A stretch of DNA of 64,000 nucleotides. Origin: an uncultured Burkholderiaceae bacterium (GTDB lineage: Bacteria > Pseudomonadota > Gammaproteobacteria > Burkholderiales > Burkholderiaceae_B). The position numbers and the translations under genes are program-made. Shown one piece after another: positions 10,122 to 19,388 of the stretch. The notes under the pieces are model-generated. The model had not been told where the DNA came from. It searched no databases and worked only from the letters and a program-made list of their open reading frames with translations. Within the stretch, counting starts at the first letter, position 1; each line of letters begins with the position of its first letter. The stretch spans positions 1-64,000 of the forward strand of contig CALBEY010000038.1 of the NCBI GenBank assembly GCA_937888805.1, given 5' to 3'.

Positions 10122-11534
10122 GTGAGCGACATGAACACAGAGGTCGAATTACCCGCCATTATGACTGACTCGGATTTTTCTGCCACTTCTGCTGAAGACA
10201 CTGTCTCAGCACTTGAAGCAGCAGAATCGGCTGCACCTCAATTTGTTCGTTGGTTTCGCGAAGTTGCGCCCTACGTTCACGCGTTCAGGGGAAAGACTTT
10301 TGTGGTGGCGTTTGGTGGCGAGTTGGTTCAGGCCAACGCATTAAACGCGTTGGTACAAGACTTATCTTTACTGAGCGCGCTGGGCATCAGGCTGGTGCTT
10401 GTCCATGGGTCACGCCCCCAAGTCAACGAACAGTTAAGCCTTAAGGGTTTTAAACAGCAGTTTGGCCGAGGTATGCAGCCCACAGATGACGCAGCGCTTG
10501 AGTGCGCCAAAGAGGCTGCTGGTGAAATACGCTTGGACATCGAGGCCGCATTCAGCCAAGGCCTTCCCAACACGCCGATGTCCCACGCCCAAATTCGTGT
10601 AATTTCAGGTAACTTTGTCACCGCCCGACCAACAGGTGTGATCGATGGCGTTGACTACCGCCATACCGGTCAAGTTCGCAAAATAGACACCGACGCCATG
10701 AAAGTGGCCATCGAACATGGCTCCATCATTGTGCTGTCACCACTGGGCTTTTCACCCACCGGCGAGGCGTTTAACCTCGCCATGGAAGACTTGGCCACGA
10801 GCGTTGCCGTTGCCCTAAGAGCTGAAAAGCTTATTTTTTTGACGGAAACGGATGGCGTAATTGGTTCAGACGGTAATGTTGACACTGAGCTTGCTCGCTT
10901 AGACGCCGACGCCCTCCTAGCCTCCAACGCGCTCGATGAAAACACGGCGTTCTACCTGCACTTCGCCTCTAAAGCTGTCAAACGGGGCGTTGCTCGTGCA
11001 CATATGATTCCTTTTTCTCTAGATGGTGTTGTCCTGCTTGAAATATTTACCCACGATGGTGTTGGCACCATGGTGGTTGAAGACAGGCTTGACGATTTAC
11101 GCTCAGCCACGATCGACGACGTGGGCGCCATTCTTAGGCTGATAGAACCGCTAGAAAGTGATGGCACATTACTCACCCGCGGTCGAGCGGCCATTGAACG
11201 TGATGTTGAGAACTTTTCGGTGCTTGAACACGACGGTGTGATTTTTGGTTGCGCCACACTGCACTACTATCCCGACGAAAAAATGGCTGAAATGGGATGT
11301 TTGATCGTTCACAACGAGTGGCAAGGCGCAGGTGAGGGTGAGTTACTGCTTCGCCACATGGAGTCTCGGGCCAAGGCGTTGGGCGTAAAGCGTCTGTTTG
11401 TTCTCACCACGCGCACAGCCCACTGGTTCATGAAGCGCGGTTTTGGTAAAGGTGGCGTCACCGACCTGCCCAAAGAGCGCCAAGCAGCCTACAACCGCTC
11501 GAGAAACAGCCAAGTGTTTATCAAGCGGCTGTAA
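10122..11534 (+). CDS. argA: Amino-acid N-acetyltransferase (N-acetylglutamate synthase)
   Basis: First step of arginine biosynthesis: acetyl-CoA plus glutamate gives N-acetylglutamate. An amino-acid-kinase-like domain comes first (FRGKTFVVAFGGELV, then LVLVHGSRPQVN), followed by a C-terminal GNAT acetyltransferase domain with acetyl-CoA loop residues around NEWQGAGEGELLL and a RGFGKGGV tail. The kinase-like domain normally carries arginine feedback inhibition. The longest start is GTG at 10122; ATG codons at 10131 and 10161 would remove 3 or 13 residues of a poorly conserved, acidic N-terminus of about 40 residues that E. coli ArgA lacks. A monocistronic unit, divergent from hrpA. Confidence 0.95.
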   Translation: MSDMNTEVELPAIMTDSDFSATSAEDTVSALEAAESAAPQFVRWFREVAPYVHAFRGKTFVVAFGGELVQANALNALVQDLSLLSALGIRLVLVHGSRPQVNEQLSLKGFKQQFGRGMQPTDDAALECAKEAAGEIRLDIEAAFSQGLPNTPMSHAQIRVISGNFVTARPTGVIDGVDYRHTGQVRKIDTDAMKVAIEHGSIIVLSPLGFSPTGEAFNLAMEDLATSVAVALRAEKLIFLTETDGVIGSDGNVDTELARLDADALLASNALDENTAFYLHFASKAVKRGVARAHMIPFSLDGVVLLEIFTHDGVGTMVVEDRLDDLRSATIDDVGAILRLIEPLESDGTLLTRGRAAIERDVENFSVLEHDGVIFGCATLHYYPDEKMAEMGCLIVHNEWQGAGEGELLLRHMESRAKALGVKRLFVLTTRTAHWFMKRGFGKGGVTDLPKERQAAYNRSRNSQVFIKRL

Positions 11535-11660
11535 CCCTTTTCACACCTGATGAAGGGTGGCAGCGCTGCAAATGGGCGCACAAAAGAGAGGTGAATGACT
11601 GATTAATCGATAAGCCATCACTACAATACTTGATATCGATTTTCACCAAAAAGGGCTGAC

Positions 11661-11933
11661 ATGACTCGAATGATCCAATGCACCAAACTAAAAAAAGAAG
11701 CACAGGGGTTGGACTATCCGCCATACCCGGGTGACGTCGGCACTAAAATTTGGCAGACTATTTCAAAAGAAGGTTGGCAGCAATGGATGGATGTTCAGAC
11801 GCGTCTGGTCAACGAAAATCGCCTGAACTTAGCAGATGTTCGTGCTCGCAAGTACCTTCGAGAGCAAATGGAAAAATTTTTATTCGAAGATATCGATGTC
11901 GAAGCGCAGGGTTACGTTCCGCCCTCTGACTAA
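11661..11933 (+). CDS. yggX: Probable Fe(2+)-trafficking protein YggX
   Basis: A 90-residue protein with the family layout: [21 protein letters not shown] near the start with one conserved cysteine, then W-x-x-W and a helical tail ending [14 protein letters not shown]. In enterics, YggX is linked to protecting Fe-S clusters against oxidative damage and to iron handling; its biochemical role is not fully settled. The normal length is about 90 residues. The stop TAA overlaps the convergent phoU stop by 4 nt. I see no terminator between the two genes. Confidence 0.93.
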   Translation: MTRMIQCTKLKKEAQGLDYPPYPGDVGTKIWQTISKEGWQQWMDVQTRLVNENRLNLADVRARKYLREQMEKFLFEDIDVEAQGYVPPSD

Positions 11934-12634
11934 GCGCCTTCCCGAACCACACGTTCGGCCGCTTTGACGCCCTGATGGCGCACGTCGGCGCCATGAACCA
12001 TGAAGATCACTCGCTCAGCCATGTTTTTTGAGTGATCACCGATACGCTCTAATGATCGGGCAACAAATAACAAATCAATACCCCCTGAAATGGTTCGGGG
12101 ATCCTCGATCATGTAAGAGATTAGGCTGCGCATCGTAGACTTCCACTCTTTATCGACTTGTTTGTCGCTTCTAACCACAGCAGCGGCTGCAACGGAGTCT
12201 TGTCGGGCGAAGGCATCCATCACATCATGCAGCATTTGTGCCACGGCTTTGCTCATGTGCTGAAGCTCAATTTCTGGCACAAATTTCTTCGTATCGTCAT
12301 GCAATCGGCGTGCCATTGAAGCAATTTTTTCGGCTTCGTCACCTGAACGTTCCATGTCAGTTAACATTTTTGCAACGGCCATCAGGGTCCGCAAATCAAT
12401 GCCGGCTGGCTGCCTGAGCGCGATAATGGTTGCGATTTTCTCATCCACAGCCACTTCGATTTTGTTGACCTCTTTTTCATTTTCTTTGACGCGATCAATT
12501 AAGCTCGCGTCGCCAGTGACCACCGCATCAATGGCATCATTGATCATGCTCTCGACGCAGCCACCCATTCGTAGCAGCTCGCTGCAGATCTCATCCATTT
12601 CGACGTCAAACTTACGGAAAGTGTGTTCGGTCAT
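11930..12634 (-). CDS. phoU: Phosphate signalling protein PhoU
   Basis: A 234-residue all-helical protein made of two PhoU repeats, each with the metal-binding E/D-x-x-D type helices ([17 protein letters not shown] in the first, [18 protein letters not shown] in the second). PhoU couples the Pst phosphate transporter to the PhoR/PhoB two-component system and keeps the Pho regulon off when phosphate is plentiful. In E. coli it is the last gene of pstSCAB-phoU; here no pst gene is adjacent. A candidate Pho box and -10 element lie about 75-115 nt upstream, overlapping the end of rpiA (see separate entry). Confidence 0.95.
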   Translation of the reverse strand: MTEHTFRKFDVEMDEICSELLRMGGCVESMINDAIDAVVTGDASLIDRVKENEKEVNKIEVAVDEKIATIIALRQPAGIDLRTLMAVAKMLTDMERSGDEAEKIASMARRLHDDTKKFVPEIELQHMSKAVAQMLHDVMDAFARQDSVAAAAVVRSDKQVDKEWKSTMRSLISYMIEDPRTISGGIDLLFVARSLERIGDHSKNMAERVIFMVHGADVRHQGVKAAERVVREGA

Positions 12635-12705
12635 TTAAGCGCCTATTGCCGTTAATTTAGGAGATAAGCCAACAAAAGTTGGTTCATCAAAAGAATTCAT
12701 TTTCT

Positions 12706-12749
12706 AGTGTAAGAGCAAAATATGACATTTTTATGAATTAATGTGACAG
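12706..12749 (-). promoter_or_regulatory. Candidate Pho box plus -10 element for phoU
   Basis: On the minus strand, 12749-12721 holds three imperfect repeats resembling the PhoB site CTGTCAT: CTGTCAC, then a weak ATTCATA, then TGTCATA, in a 7+4+7+4+7 arrangement. Nine nt after the last repeat is TACACT (12711-12706), a fair -10. PhoB-activated promoters have a Pho box in place of the -35, with the -10 about 10 nt away, so the spacing fits. The box overlaps the rpiA stop codon. The middle repeat is poor, so this is an inference. Confidence 0.45.
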
Positions 12750-13418
12750 TAGCGTCTCAATCCCTCGCGGCCCAGCCACCAGCGCAACATCAGCTCTGCG
12801 AAGCGCGAAAATACCATTTGTAACAACACCAGGCAGGTGATCAAGCTCAGCCTCAAGTCCAGCGGCATCTAAGATCTTAAGCCCCGCCACGTCAATAATC
12901 GGATTGCCATTATCAGTCACAAACCCAGTTCTAAGGATCGGCTGACCACCCAAAGCGAGCGCCCGCCTCATAACGCTGGCAACAGCCATCGGTAAAACCT
13001 CGATGGGCAGAGGAAACTGACCCAGCCATTCAACCTGCTTAGACGTGTCAACGATACACAAAAAACGCTCGGACACCGAGGCGACAATCTTTTCACGGGT
13101 CAAGGCCCCGCCTCCACCCTTAATCATCTCAAGCGCTGGATTAATTTCGTCAGCACCATCAACATAAACAGGCATCGAAACCACATCATTGAGATTTAGT
13201 ACGGTCACACCGCCTTGGCGCAAACGATCTGCCGTTCGCTCTGAGCTAGCAACAGCTGCGCGAAACAACTGGCGCTTTACGCACAAAGCATCAATGAATA
13301 AATCTGCTGTCGAACCCGTGCCCACGCCAATCACCGCATCAGGGGTGAGCCACGGCTCAATGTAATCAATCGCGGCCTGGGCAACCGCTTGCTTTAGTAC
13401 TAGTGGATCAGTCGTCAC
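12738..13418 (-). CDS. rpiA: Ribose-5-phosphate isomerase A
   Basis: Interconverts ribose 5-phosphate and ribulose 5-phosphate in the pentose phosphate pathway. The 226-residue protein has the family landmarks: GVGTGSTADLFIDAL (phosphate loop), VDGADEINPALEMIKGGGGA (active-site acidic loop) and a following LTREK. It starts with GTG inside a GTGA overlap with the end of rmuC, a 4-nt overlap typical of translational coupling. It is the last gene of the tight leftward string that begins at potF. A candidate Pho-controlled promoter for phoU lies across its stop codon. Confidence 0.96.
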   Translation of the reverse strand: MTTDPLVLKQAVAQAAIDYIEPWLTPDAVIGVGTGSTADLFIDALCVKRQLFRAAVASSERTADRLRQGGVTVLNLNDVVSMPVYVDGADEINPALEMIKGGGGALTREKIVASVSERFLCIVDTSKQVEWLGQFPLPIEVLPMAVASVMRRALALGGQPILRTGFVTDNGNPIIDVAGLKILDAAGLEAELDHLPGVVTNGIFALRRADVALVAGPRGIETLLSH

Positions 13419-14809
13419 GCTTTTTCATCCTCTTCATCAATTAATGGCTGACTGACTTCAGGCAGCAGGTCCTGCCCAATCTCACTATCGTTGCCACTTG
13501 GTAGTGCTTCGACAGCACTTAAACTTCGCAACATGACCCGTGTACGTGTTTCAGTCTTACCTATTTTATTGGTCGCAGACTCAAGCGACCGCTTAACATC
13601 AGCCAACGACTGACCAAACTTGCCAAACTCGGTTTTGACGCTACGCAGCACCTGCCAAACCTCGGAAGATCGCTGCTCAATGGCCAGCGTGCGAAACCCC
13701 ATTTGAAGGCTATTGAGCATCGCAGCCAAGTTTGCAGGCCCTGCCACATTGACCCTAAGGTCGTGCAGTTTATCGAGCACGCCTGGCAATCGCAGCACTT
13801 CGGCATACAAACCTTCACTGGGCAGAAACATGATCGCAAAGTCGGTGGTGTGCGGCGGCGAAATATACTTGGCCGTGATTAACTTCGCTTGCACTTCGAT
13901 GGCTCGGCCCAGCGCAGCAGACGCTTGGCGCACCGCCTCAACATCAGCCATATCCTGCGCGTCGTGCAAACGCTCATATTCTTCTTTGGGGAACTTGGCA
14001 TCAATCGGCAGCCAGACTGGCTCTTCACTATTTTTTTGACCTGGCAGGCGTATCGCAAATTCAACAACAGCATCACTTCCCGGCACTGGCTTGACGTTAC
14101 AGCCATACTGGTCTGCTGTCATGGTGTCTTCAATGAGACGAGCCAACTGCACCTCACCCCAAGTGCCCCGAGACTTAACGTTGGTTAAAACCCGCTTCAA
14201 ATCGCCCACACCCGCAGCCAAGGTGTGCATTTCGCCCAAGCCTTTGTGCACCGCTTCCAAACGATCAGAGACCAACTTGAAGGATTCGCCCAAACGCTGC
14301 TCAAGGGTTGCGTGAAGTTTTTCATCCACTGTTTGCCGCATTTGCTCGAGTTTGCTGGCATTGTCGGTCTGGATTTGTATCAACCGCTGCTCAACCATGG
14401 TTCTTAAATCAACCATGCGTTGTTCATTGCTGAAAAACATGTCCTTTAGGCGCTGCGCAAATCCTTGCCCGAATCGATCTAAAGCTTCTGCTGCCTCTTG
14501 CCGCCCACTGGCGGCATCACGTGACACCACCGAACGAAACTGCTCGTCGGCGTGACCCAACTCCATTCGCAGCGCTTGGTGAGACTGCGCTATTTCGGCT
14601 CTCAAAGCCCTCTGTCCGTCAGCAAGTTCAGTACGCCAACTGTTTTCTAGTCGTTCTTGCCCCGCCAACAGTTCATGCATGTGCTGCAAATAGGTCGTGG
14701 GGCGCGAGCGCCACAGCGCTAATACAAAGCCTAACGCAAGAACAACGAAAAACAATGTCGTGGCGGCAATCGCCAAGGGCAGCCACTCAGTGGCAAGTAA
14801 ATCCTTCAC
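13415..14809 (-). CDS. rmuC: DNA recombination protein RmuC
   Basis: A 464-residue RmuC-family protein: an N-terminal membrane helix (about residues 12-33), a long coiled-coil of about 150 residues, then a nuclease-like core with LTNVKSRGTWGEVQL and LPIDAKFPKEEY, and IMFLPSEGLYAE. In E. coli, RmuC limits recombination at inverted repeats; the conserved domain resembles restriction endonuclease folds. The start is GTG in a GTGA overlap with the preceding spx-like gene, and the stop overlaps rpiA in the same way. The coiled coil matches SMC-like tethering to the membrane. Confidence 0.94.
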   Translation of the reverse strand: MKDLLATEWLPLAIAATTLFFVVLALGFVLALWRSRPTTYLQHMHELLAGQERLENSWRTELADGQRALRAEIAQSHQALRMELGHADEQFRSVVSRDAASGRQEAAEALDRFGQGFAQRLKDMFFSNEQRMVDLRTMVEQRLIQIQTDNASKLEQMRQTVDEKLHATLEQRLGESFKLVSDRLEAVHKGLGEMHTLAAGVGDLKRVLTNVKSRGTWGEVQLARLIEDTMTADQYGCNVKPVPGSDAVVEFAIRLPGQKNSEEPVWLPIDAKFPKEEYERLHDAQDMADVEAVRQASAALGRAIEVQAKLITAKYISPPHTTDFAIMFLPSEGLYAEVLRLPGVLDKLHDLRVNVAGPANLAAMLNSLQMGFRTLAIEQRSSEVWQVLRSVKTEFGKFGQSLADVKRSLESATNKIGKTETRTRVMLRSLSAVEALPSGNDSEIGQDLLPEVSQPLIDEEDEKA

Positions 14810-15162
14810 ATCCGATCCTGATACTGCTTAAACTTCTTTTCAGAAAACCCACTAATGACCGTGCCATCAGCCAAAACAGTCAGTGGGCGCCGAATAAGCG
14901 TAGGAAATTGTGCAATCAAAGCCAGCCACTGATCATCATTCACCGCTTGTCGTTGAACATCAGACAATTGACGCCACGTCATCGACGCACGATTAACCAA
15001 CGCCTCCCAACCGCCAAGGGCTCGAGAATATTCACATAGGGCTTGTGGGGACAAAGGGGTTTCTCGGTAATCGATCAGGTGGCAAGCCACGCCATGATCG
15101 GATAACCAAGCCAGCGCCTTTTGACAGGTACTGCATTTCGCTAGGCCATATAAATAAATCAT
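14806..15162 (-). CDS. Spx/ArsC-family thioredoxin-fold protein (YffB-like)
   Basis: 118 residues with the ArsC/Spx fold: MIYLYGLAKCSTCQKALAWL carries a CxxC pair (C10, C13), and IRRPLTVLADGTVISGF is the typical conserved arginine region before the last strand. Related proteins include arsenate reductase ArsC, Spx and E. coli YffB. No ars gene is near, so I would not call it an arsenate reductase. It overlaps potI by 1 nt upstream and rmuC by 4 nt downstream, so it is probably translated from the pot transcript. Confidence 0.85.
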   Translation of the reverse strand: MIYLYGLAKCSTCQKALAWLSDHGVACHLIDYRETPLSPQALCEYSRALGGWEALVNRASMTWRQLSDVQRQAVNDDQWLALIAQFPTLIRRPLTVLADGTVISGFSEKKFKQYQDRM

Positions 15163-15989
15163 CAGCGAGCCTCCTGTCTGCGTTGGAGTGTATTAACAAT
15201 CAAAACAAAAATAGCCACCCCAAGCACAAAAACCGTTGCCAGAGCGTTGACCTCGGGCTTTACACCCAGTCTAACGCGCGAAAAAATCTCTGGTGATAAC
15301 AGCGTCGCACCCGGCCCCGATAAAAATGACGCAATCACCACATCGTCTAAGGACAGTGTGAACGCCAATAACCAGCCTGAAACCACCGCAGGCATGATCA
15401 ACGGCAACGTAATCACAAAAAAAACCTTTAGCGGCGATGCCCCCAGATCAAGTGCGGCCTCTTCCAGAGATCGATCTAGATCACGCACCCTTGACTGAAC
15501 AATGACCGCCACAAACGCCATGCAAAACGTGGTGTGCCCGACCCAAATGGTCAACAAACCCCTCTCTCCAGGCCATCCGAACAAGGCATCCATTTCAACG
15601 AATAACAGCAACAGCGAAAGGCCTAGCACCACTTCTGGAATCACCAAAGGCGCACTAACCAAGCCCACGTACAACGCGAACCCCTTGAATCGCCCTTTGC
15701 GCGCCAAAATGTAGCCCGCCCACGTGCCCAGGGCCGCCGCCGCCGTGGCCGTCATTAAAGCCACTTTAAAGGACAGCCCTGCGGCACGCAACAAGGCTTG
15801 GTCATTGATAAGCGCCTCGTACCAGCGAAAAGAAAACCCAGCCCAGGATGTCATCATGGCTGAGTCATTGAAAGAAAAAACAATCAACGTCAGAATCGGC
15901 AGATACAAAAAAGCAAACCCAAGCCCCAGCGCCAACCAGCGTCCAAAAGCGCTAGGTTGTTCCGTTGTCAACATTGATGCGATTGCCAT
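15162..15989 (-). CDS. potI: Polyamine ABC transporter permease PotI
   Basis: Inner-membrane permease of a putrescine-type uptake system, 275 residues with six predicted membrane helices. The cytoplasmic EAA loop reads EEAALDLGASPLKVFFVITLP, which contacts the ATPase PotG. The start ATG overlaps the potH stop by one nt (TAATG on the minus strand), and its stop overlaps the next gene by one nt. Order and overlaps match E. coli potFGHI; PotC-type spermidine permeases are the closest alternative. Confidence 0.93.
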   Translation of the reverse strand: MAIASMLTTEQPSAFGRWLALGLGFAFLYLPILTLIVFSFNDSAMMTSWAGFSFRWYEALINDQALLRAAGLSFKVALMTATAAAALGTWAGYILARKGRFKGFALYVGLVSAPLVIPEVVLGLSLLLLFVEMDALFGWPGERGLLTIWVGHTTFCMAFVAVIVQSRVRDLDRSLEEAALDLGASPLKVFFVITLPLIMPAVVSGWLLAFTLSLDDVVIASFLSGPGATLLSPEIFSRVRLGVKPEVNALATVFVLGVAIFVLIVNTLQRRQEAR

Positions 15990-16897
15990 TAGCGGTAAGC
16001 CTCTCGTTCAAAGCGTTGCTGTTGATTCAACTGAAAGACAATCAATGGCACCAATAACAATAGAACCATCACCACAGTGACCGCTGAGGCCATGGGCCAA
16101 TCTGCGTTGGTAAAGAACTCATTCCACATCACACGTCCCATCATGAGGGTATTGGCGCCACCCAACATTTCGGGAATCACGTACTCACCGACCGCCGGAA
16201 TAAAAACCAGCATTGAACCTGCGACCACACCGGGCATCGAAAGTGGCAATGTGATGGCCAAAAATGCCCGCCAGGGCTTGGCACCCAAGTCATAGGCAGC
16301 ATCCAACAGGCGTAAATCCATTTTCACGAGGTTGGCGTACAAAGGCAAAATGAAAAATGGCAAGTAGGCGTACACGAGACCGATGTAGACCGCGATATCC
16401 GTGCGATAAATTTCAAGTGGGACGTCGATCACGCCGATGTACATCAACAGATTGTTCAGTACACCGTCATTGCGCAAAATGCCAACCCATGCATAGACGC
16501 GTAACAACAGCGACGTCCAAAACGGCAGGATCACCGCCAACAAAAGTAAATGTCTAACCGATGGCTGAGATCGAGCAATGTAGTACGCCATGGGGTAGCC
16601 AATGACAGCGCAACAGAGGGTGGTGATCGCGGCGATTTTCAGGGAATTGAGGTAAGTGTCGATGTAAAGCGAGTCTGAAAATAAAAGAATGTACCCCCGC
16701 AAATGAACCGTTAGATCAAGCACTTGATCTTTAAAGCTGACGAGGCTTGTGTAGGGGGGAATACCAAACTTTAAATCAGCCAAGCTGATCTTCAGCACCA
16801 GGAAAAATGGCAATAACAAAAATATCACCAACCAAACATAGGGTGGTGCAATGGCGGCAATCGCAGACCACCTGGCGCGCCAGGGACTTACCGTCAT
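15989..16897 (-). CDS. potH: Polyamine ABC transporter permease PotH
   Basis: The partner permease to PotI, 302 residues with six predicted membrane helices and an EAA loop at LDAAYDLGAKPWRAFLAITLP. It should form the heterodimeric channel with PotI. Its ATG lies in an ATGA overlap with the potG stop (4 nt). The large N-terminal periplasmic loop after the first helix (about residues 40-85) is typical of PotB/PotH. Confidence 0.93.
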   Translation of the reverse strand: MTVSPWRARWSAIAAIAPPYVWLVIFLLLPFFLVLKISLADLKFGIPPYTSLVSFKDQVLDLTVHLRGYILLFSDSLYIDTYLNSLKIAAITTLCCAVIGYPMAYYIARSQPSVRHLLLLAVILPFWTSLLLRVYAWVGILRNDGVLNNLLMYIGVIDVPLEIYRTDIAVYIGLVYAYLPFFILPLYANLVKMDLRLLDAAYDLGAKPWRAFLAITLPLSMPGVVAGSMLVFIPAVGEYVIPEMLGGANTLMMGRVMWNEFFTNADWPMASAVTVVMVLLLLVPLIVFQLNQQQRFEREAYR

Positions 16898-18024
16898 GAT
16901 GACAGTACCGTCACGCTGTCGTTACCCCAACTGACGTAGACCTCGTCATCGATGCCAGGCAGCTCACTTGTTGCCAGTACCTGACTTGGCACACTCGCTT
17001 CAATGGTTTTGCCTGAATCCAAGCGGATTTGGTATAGCGCGTAACTCCCCATCCAAGCGAGATGGCTGACCATGCCATGAGCCCAGTTGTGCTCCTGCGT
17101 GGGGGCAACACGCGCAACTCGGATTTGCTCAGGTCGTAGCGAAACTGATACCGCCATGCCGAGCGGTTCACTAATACCATGGTCAACATAAAAAGCCCGA
17201 GGCAAATCCTCAGAGTCGATCACAACGTGCCCGGGTTGATCAACGCTGATAATCCCTTCAAATAAGTTCGTCGATCCGATGAACCCAGCCACAAACCGAG
17301 AATTGGGGTAGGCATAGACCTCTTGGGGTGTGCCTGTCTGGCGAATTTGTCCTTCGGTCATGACAGCCACGCGATTGGCCATGGTCATGGCCTCTTCTTG
17401 ATCATGCGTCACCATAAAGCACGTCACCCCAAGTTGCTCAAGCAAGCGAACCAGTTCAATTTGCGTGGCGTGTCGAATCTGTTTATCCAAGGCTGACATC
17501 GGCTCATCAAGCAGCAGTAACTTCGGACGCTTAACCAAACTCCGTGCCAAAGCCACCCGTTGCTGCTGACCACCCGACAGTTGATGTGGTCGACGCTTGG
17601 CGAAAGGCGACATTTGAACCAGTTCAAGCGCCTCGTAAACCCGCTCATGGATTTCCGAGCTCGGCACTTTTTCTTGCTTCAGGCCAAAGGCCACGTTGGC
17701 CTCAACACTCATGTGCGGAAACAAGGCATAGGACTGAAACATCATGTTCACCGGACGGGCGTAGGGTGCCAAATCAGTGATGTCTTCGCCATCTAAAAAA
17801 ATCTGCCCTGACGTCACAGGCTCAAACCCAGCGAGCATTCTAAGCAACGTCGACTTGCCGCAACCGGAGCTGCCCAATAACGCAAATATCTCTGCGCGCT
17901 CAATCGCCAGGCTGACAGACTGAACAGCCACCGTCTCACCAAATATCTTGGTCACATCCTGAAGACGAACAAACGCTTGCGCATCGCCAGAAAGATCACT
18001 CAGATGACCTGTTGCCTCGCCCAT
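16894..18024 (-). CDS. potG: Polyamine ABC transporter ATPase PotG
   Basis: The ATP-binding subunit, 376 residues. Walker A is GSSGCGKST, the signature is LSGGQQQR, and Walker B is LLLLDEPMSALDK. A C-terminal TOBE region of about 120 residues follows, as in PotA and PotG. It drives uptake through PotH and PotI of ligand delivered by PotF. Its ATG comes 6 nt after the potF stop. Confidence 0.94.
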   Translation of the reverse strand: MGEATGHLSDLSGDAQAFVRLQDVTKIFGETVAVQSVSLAIERAEIFALLGSSGCGKSTLLRMLAGFEPVTSGQIFLDGEDITDLAPYARPVNMMFQSYALFPHMSVEANVAFGLKQEKVPSSEIHERVYEALELVQMSPFAKRRPHQLSGGQQQRVALARSLVKRPKLLLLDEPMSALDKQIRHATQIELVRLLEQLGVTCFMVTHDQEEAMTMANRVAVMTEGQIRQTGTPQEVYAYPNSRFVAGFIGSTNLFEGIISVDQPGHVVIDSEDLPRAFYVDHGISEPLGMAVSVSLRPEQIRVARVAPTQEHNWAHGMVSHLAWMGSYALYQIRLDSGKTIEASVPSQVLATSELPGIDDEVYVSWGNDSVTVLSS

Positions 18025-18030
18025 GGTGAC

Positions 18031-19128
18031 TTAACGACCAGACTTTAACTCAGCCCAAAGCCGAGTTTGTAGCCGCAAAATATTCAGGGGCTGCGTTTCG
18101 ATAACAAACAATTTGCTGGCCACTTCAGGCGGTGGATAAATGGCTGGGTTATTGGCAACTTCGGCCACAACCAAAGGCCGCGCCGCTTTGTTGGCGTTTG
18201 GATAGAACATATTGTTGGTAATGTCGGCAGACACTTGTGGCTCAGACATGTAATTAATGAATTCAAACGCCGCTTTGGGCGAAGGTGCATCGGCTGGCAC
18301 GGCCATGGTGTCAAACCAAGCGGGCGCACCGTCATCTGGTAGGAAAAAGTCAATGGTGTAAGGACGATTCGCTTGCTTGGCACGGTCAGCGGCAATCAAT
18401 ACATCCCCCGAATAGCCATAGACCATACAAAGGTCGCCTGAAGCCAATTCGTCAATGTAACCAGAAGAACTGAATTGACGCACAAAAGGACGAATCTGTT
18501 TCAACAGCGCCAAAGCCTCTCGGTAATCGTCCGGATTGCTGCTGTTGGGGTTCTTACCTAGGAAGTGCAAAGCAGCAGGAAAGACCTGTGCGGCTTCATC
18601 AAGAATCGATATGCCGCAACTGGCAAATTTTTCGGCTTTGGCCGGGTCGAACAGGATCGACCAGTCGTTAAGTTTGGCTCCAGCCCCAAGAATCTCTTGT
18701 GCTTTGGTGACATTTAAACCGAGCGCATTGGTCCCATATCCCCACGGCACCAAATACTGGTTACCCGGGTCAATGGGCTCGAGGACCGCCATGATTTGAG
18801 GGTCAAGATTCTTCCAATTTGGAATCAGCGACTTATCAAGCTTTTGAAACAAGCCCGCCTGAATTTGTCGAGCCGCATAATTTGTTGTTGGCACCACAAT
18901 ATCGTAACCAGACTTGCCGGTTAATAGCTTTGCTTGCAGCGTATCGTTACTGTCGTAGGTGTCGTACTGCACCTTAATACCAGTCTGCCGCTCAAATCCT
19001 GGAATGGTATCGGGTGCTGTGTATTCAGCCCAGTTGTAGACATTCAACGTTTGTTTGTCTTGCGCCTGAGCGGGCGAAATCAAACCCAAACCACTGAACA
19101 ACATTAACGCAACCAATCGTGCACGCAT
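18031..19128 (-). CDS. potF: Periplasmic polyamine-binding protein PotF
   Basis: Solute-binding protein for putrescine-type polyamines. A clear signal peptide (MRARLVALMLFSGLGLISPA, cleaved near AQAQ) is followed by QTLNVYNWAEYTAPDTIPGF, the standard PotD/PotF start. The ATG at 19128 is preceded by GGAGG with 5 nt spacing, so I prefer it to the GTG 12 nt upstream. It opens the tight leftward operon potF-potG-potH-potI-spx-rmuC-rpiA. A terminator for the upstream gene ends about 80 nt before the start, so the operon's own promoter should lie in or just before that space; I could not identify it with confidence. Confidence 0.94.
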   Translation of the reverse strand: MRARLVALMLFSGLGLISPAQAQDKQTLNVYNWAEYTAPDTIPGFERQTGIKVQYDTYDSNDTLQAKLLTGKSGYDIVVPTTNYAARQIQAGLFQKLDKSLIPNWKNLDPQIMAVLEPIDPGNQYLVPWGYGTNALGLNVTKAQEILGAGAKLNDWSILFDPAKAEKFASCGISILDEAAQVFPAALHFLGKNPNSSNPDDYREALALLKQIRPFVRQFSSSGYIDELASGDLCMVYGYSGDVLIAADRAKQANRPYTIDFFLPDDGAPAWFDTMAVPADAPSPKAAFEFINYMSEPQVSADITNNMFYPNANKAARPLVVAEVANNPAIYPPPEVASKLFVIETQPLNILRLQTRLWAELKSGR

Positions 19129-19208
19129 TTGAGCCTCCACTATTTCAATCGACGATCACCTCCGGGCTATCGGCACTAAGGGCCACAAAGACCGATGGCG
19201 AACACCAT

Positions 19209-19240
19209 AAAAAAACCCGCTTTATGCATCACAAAACGGG
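19209..19240 (-). terminator. Rho-independent terminator after the FtsX-like gene
   Basis: On the minus strand, an 8-bp stem (CCCGTTTT/AAAGCGGG, with one G-T wobble; arms 19233-19240 and 19216-19223) is followed by seven T. It lies between the permease gene (stop at 19389) and potF, and so separates the alr-radA-permease unit from the pot operon. Confidence 0.8.
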
Positions 19241-19388
19241 AATTAGCAGAATTCTATAGCCTTTTGGGTAAGGTGCGAGCACTAAGCAACACACCAATTC
19301 AAATAATAGTCAAATCTCGAGCCATGGGGAAATGAATGACCACTGCACCAGACTCAAAACGACGACTTAAATATGTCAGGGCTAATTC

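Noticed and set aside
14806-15162. Arsenate reductase ArsC
   Set aside because: Fold matches, but there are no ars genes nearby and the motif equally fits Spx/YffB proteins of other function.
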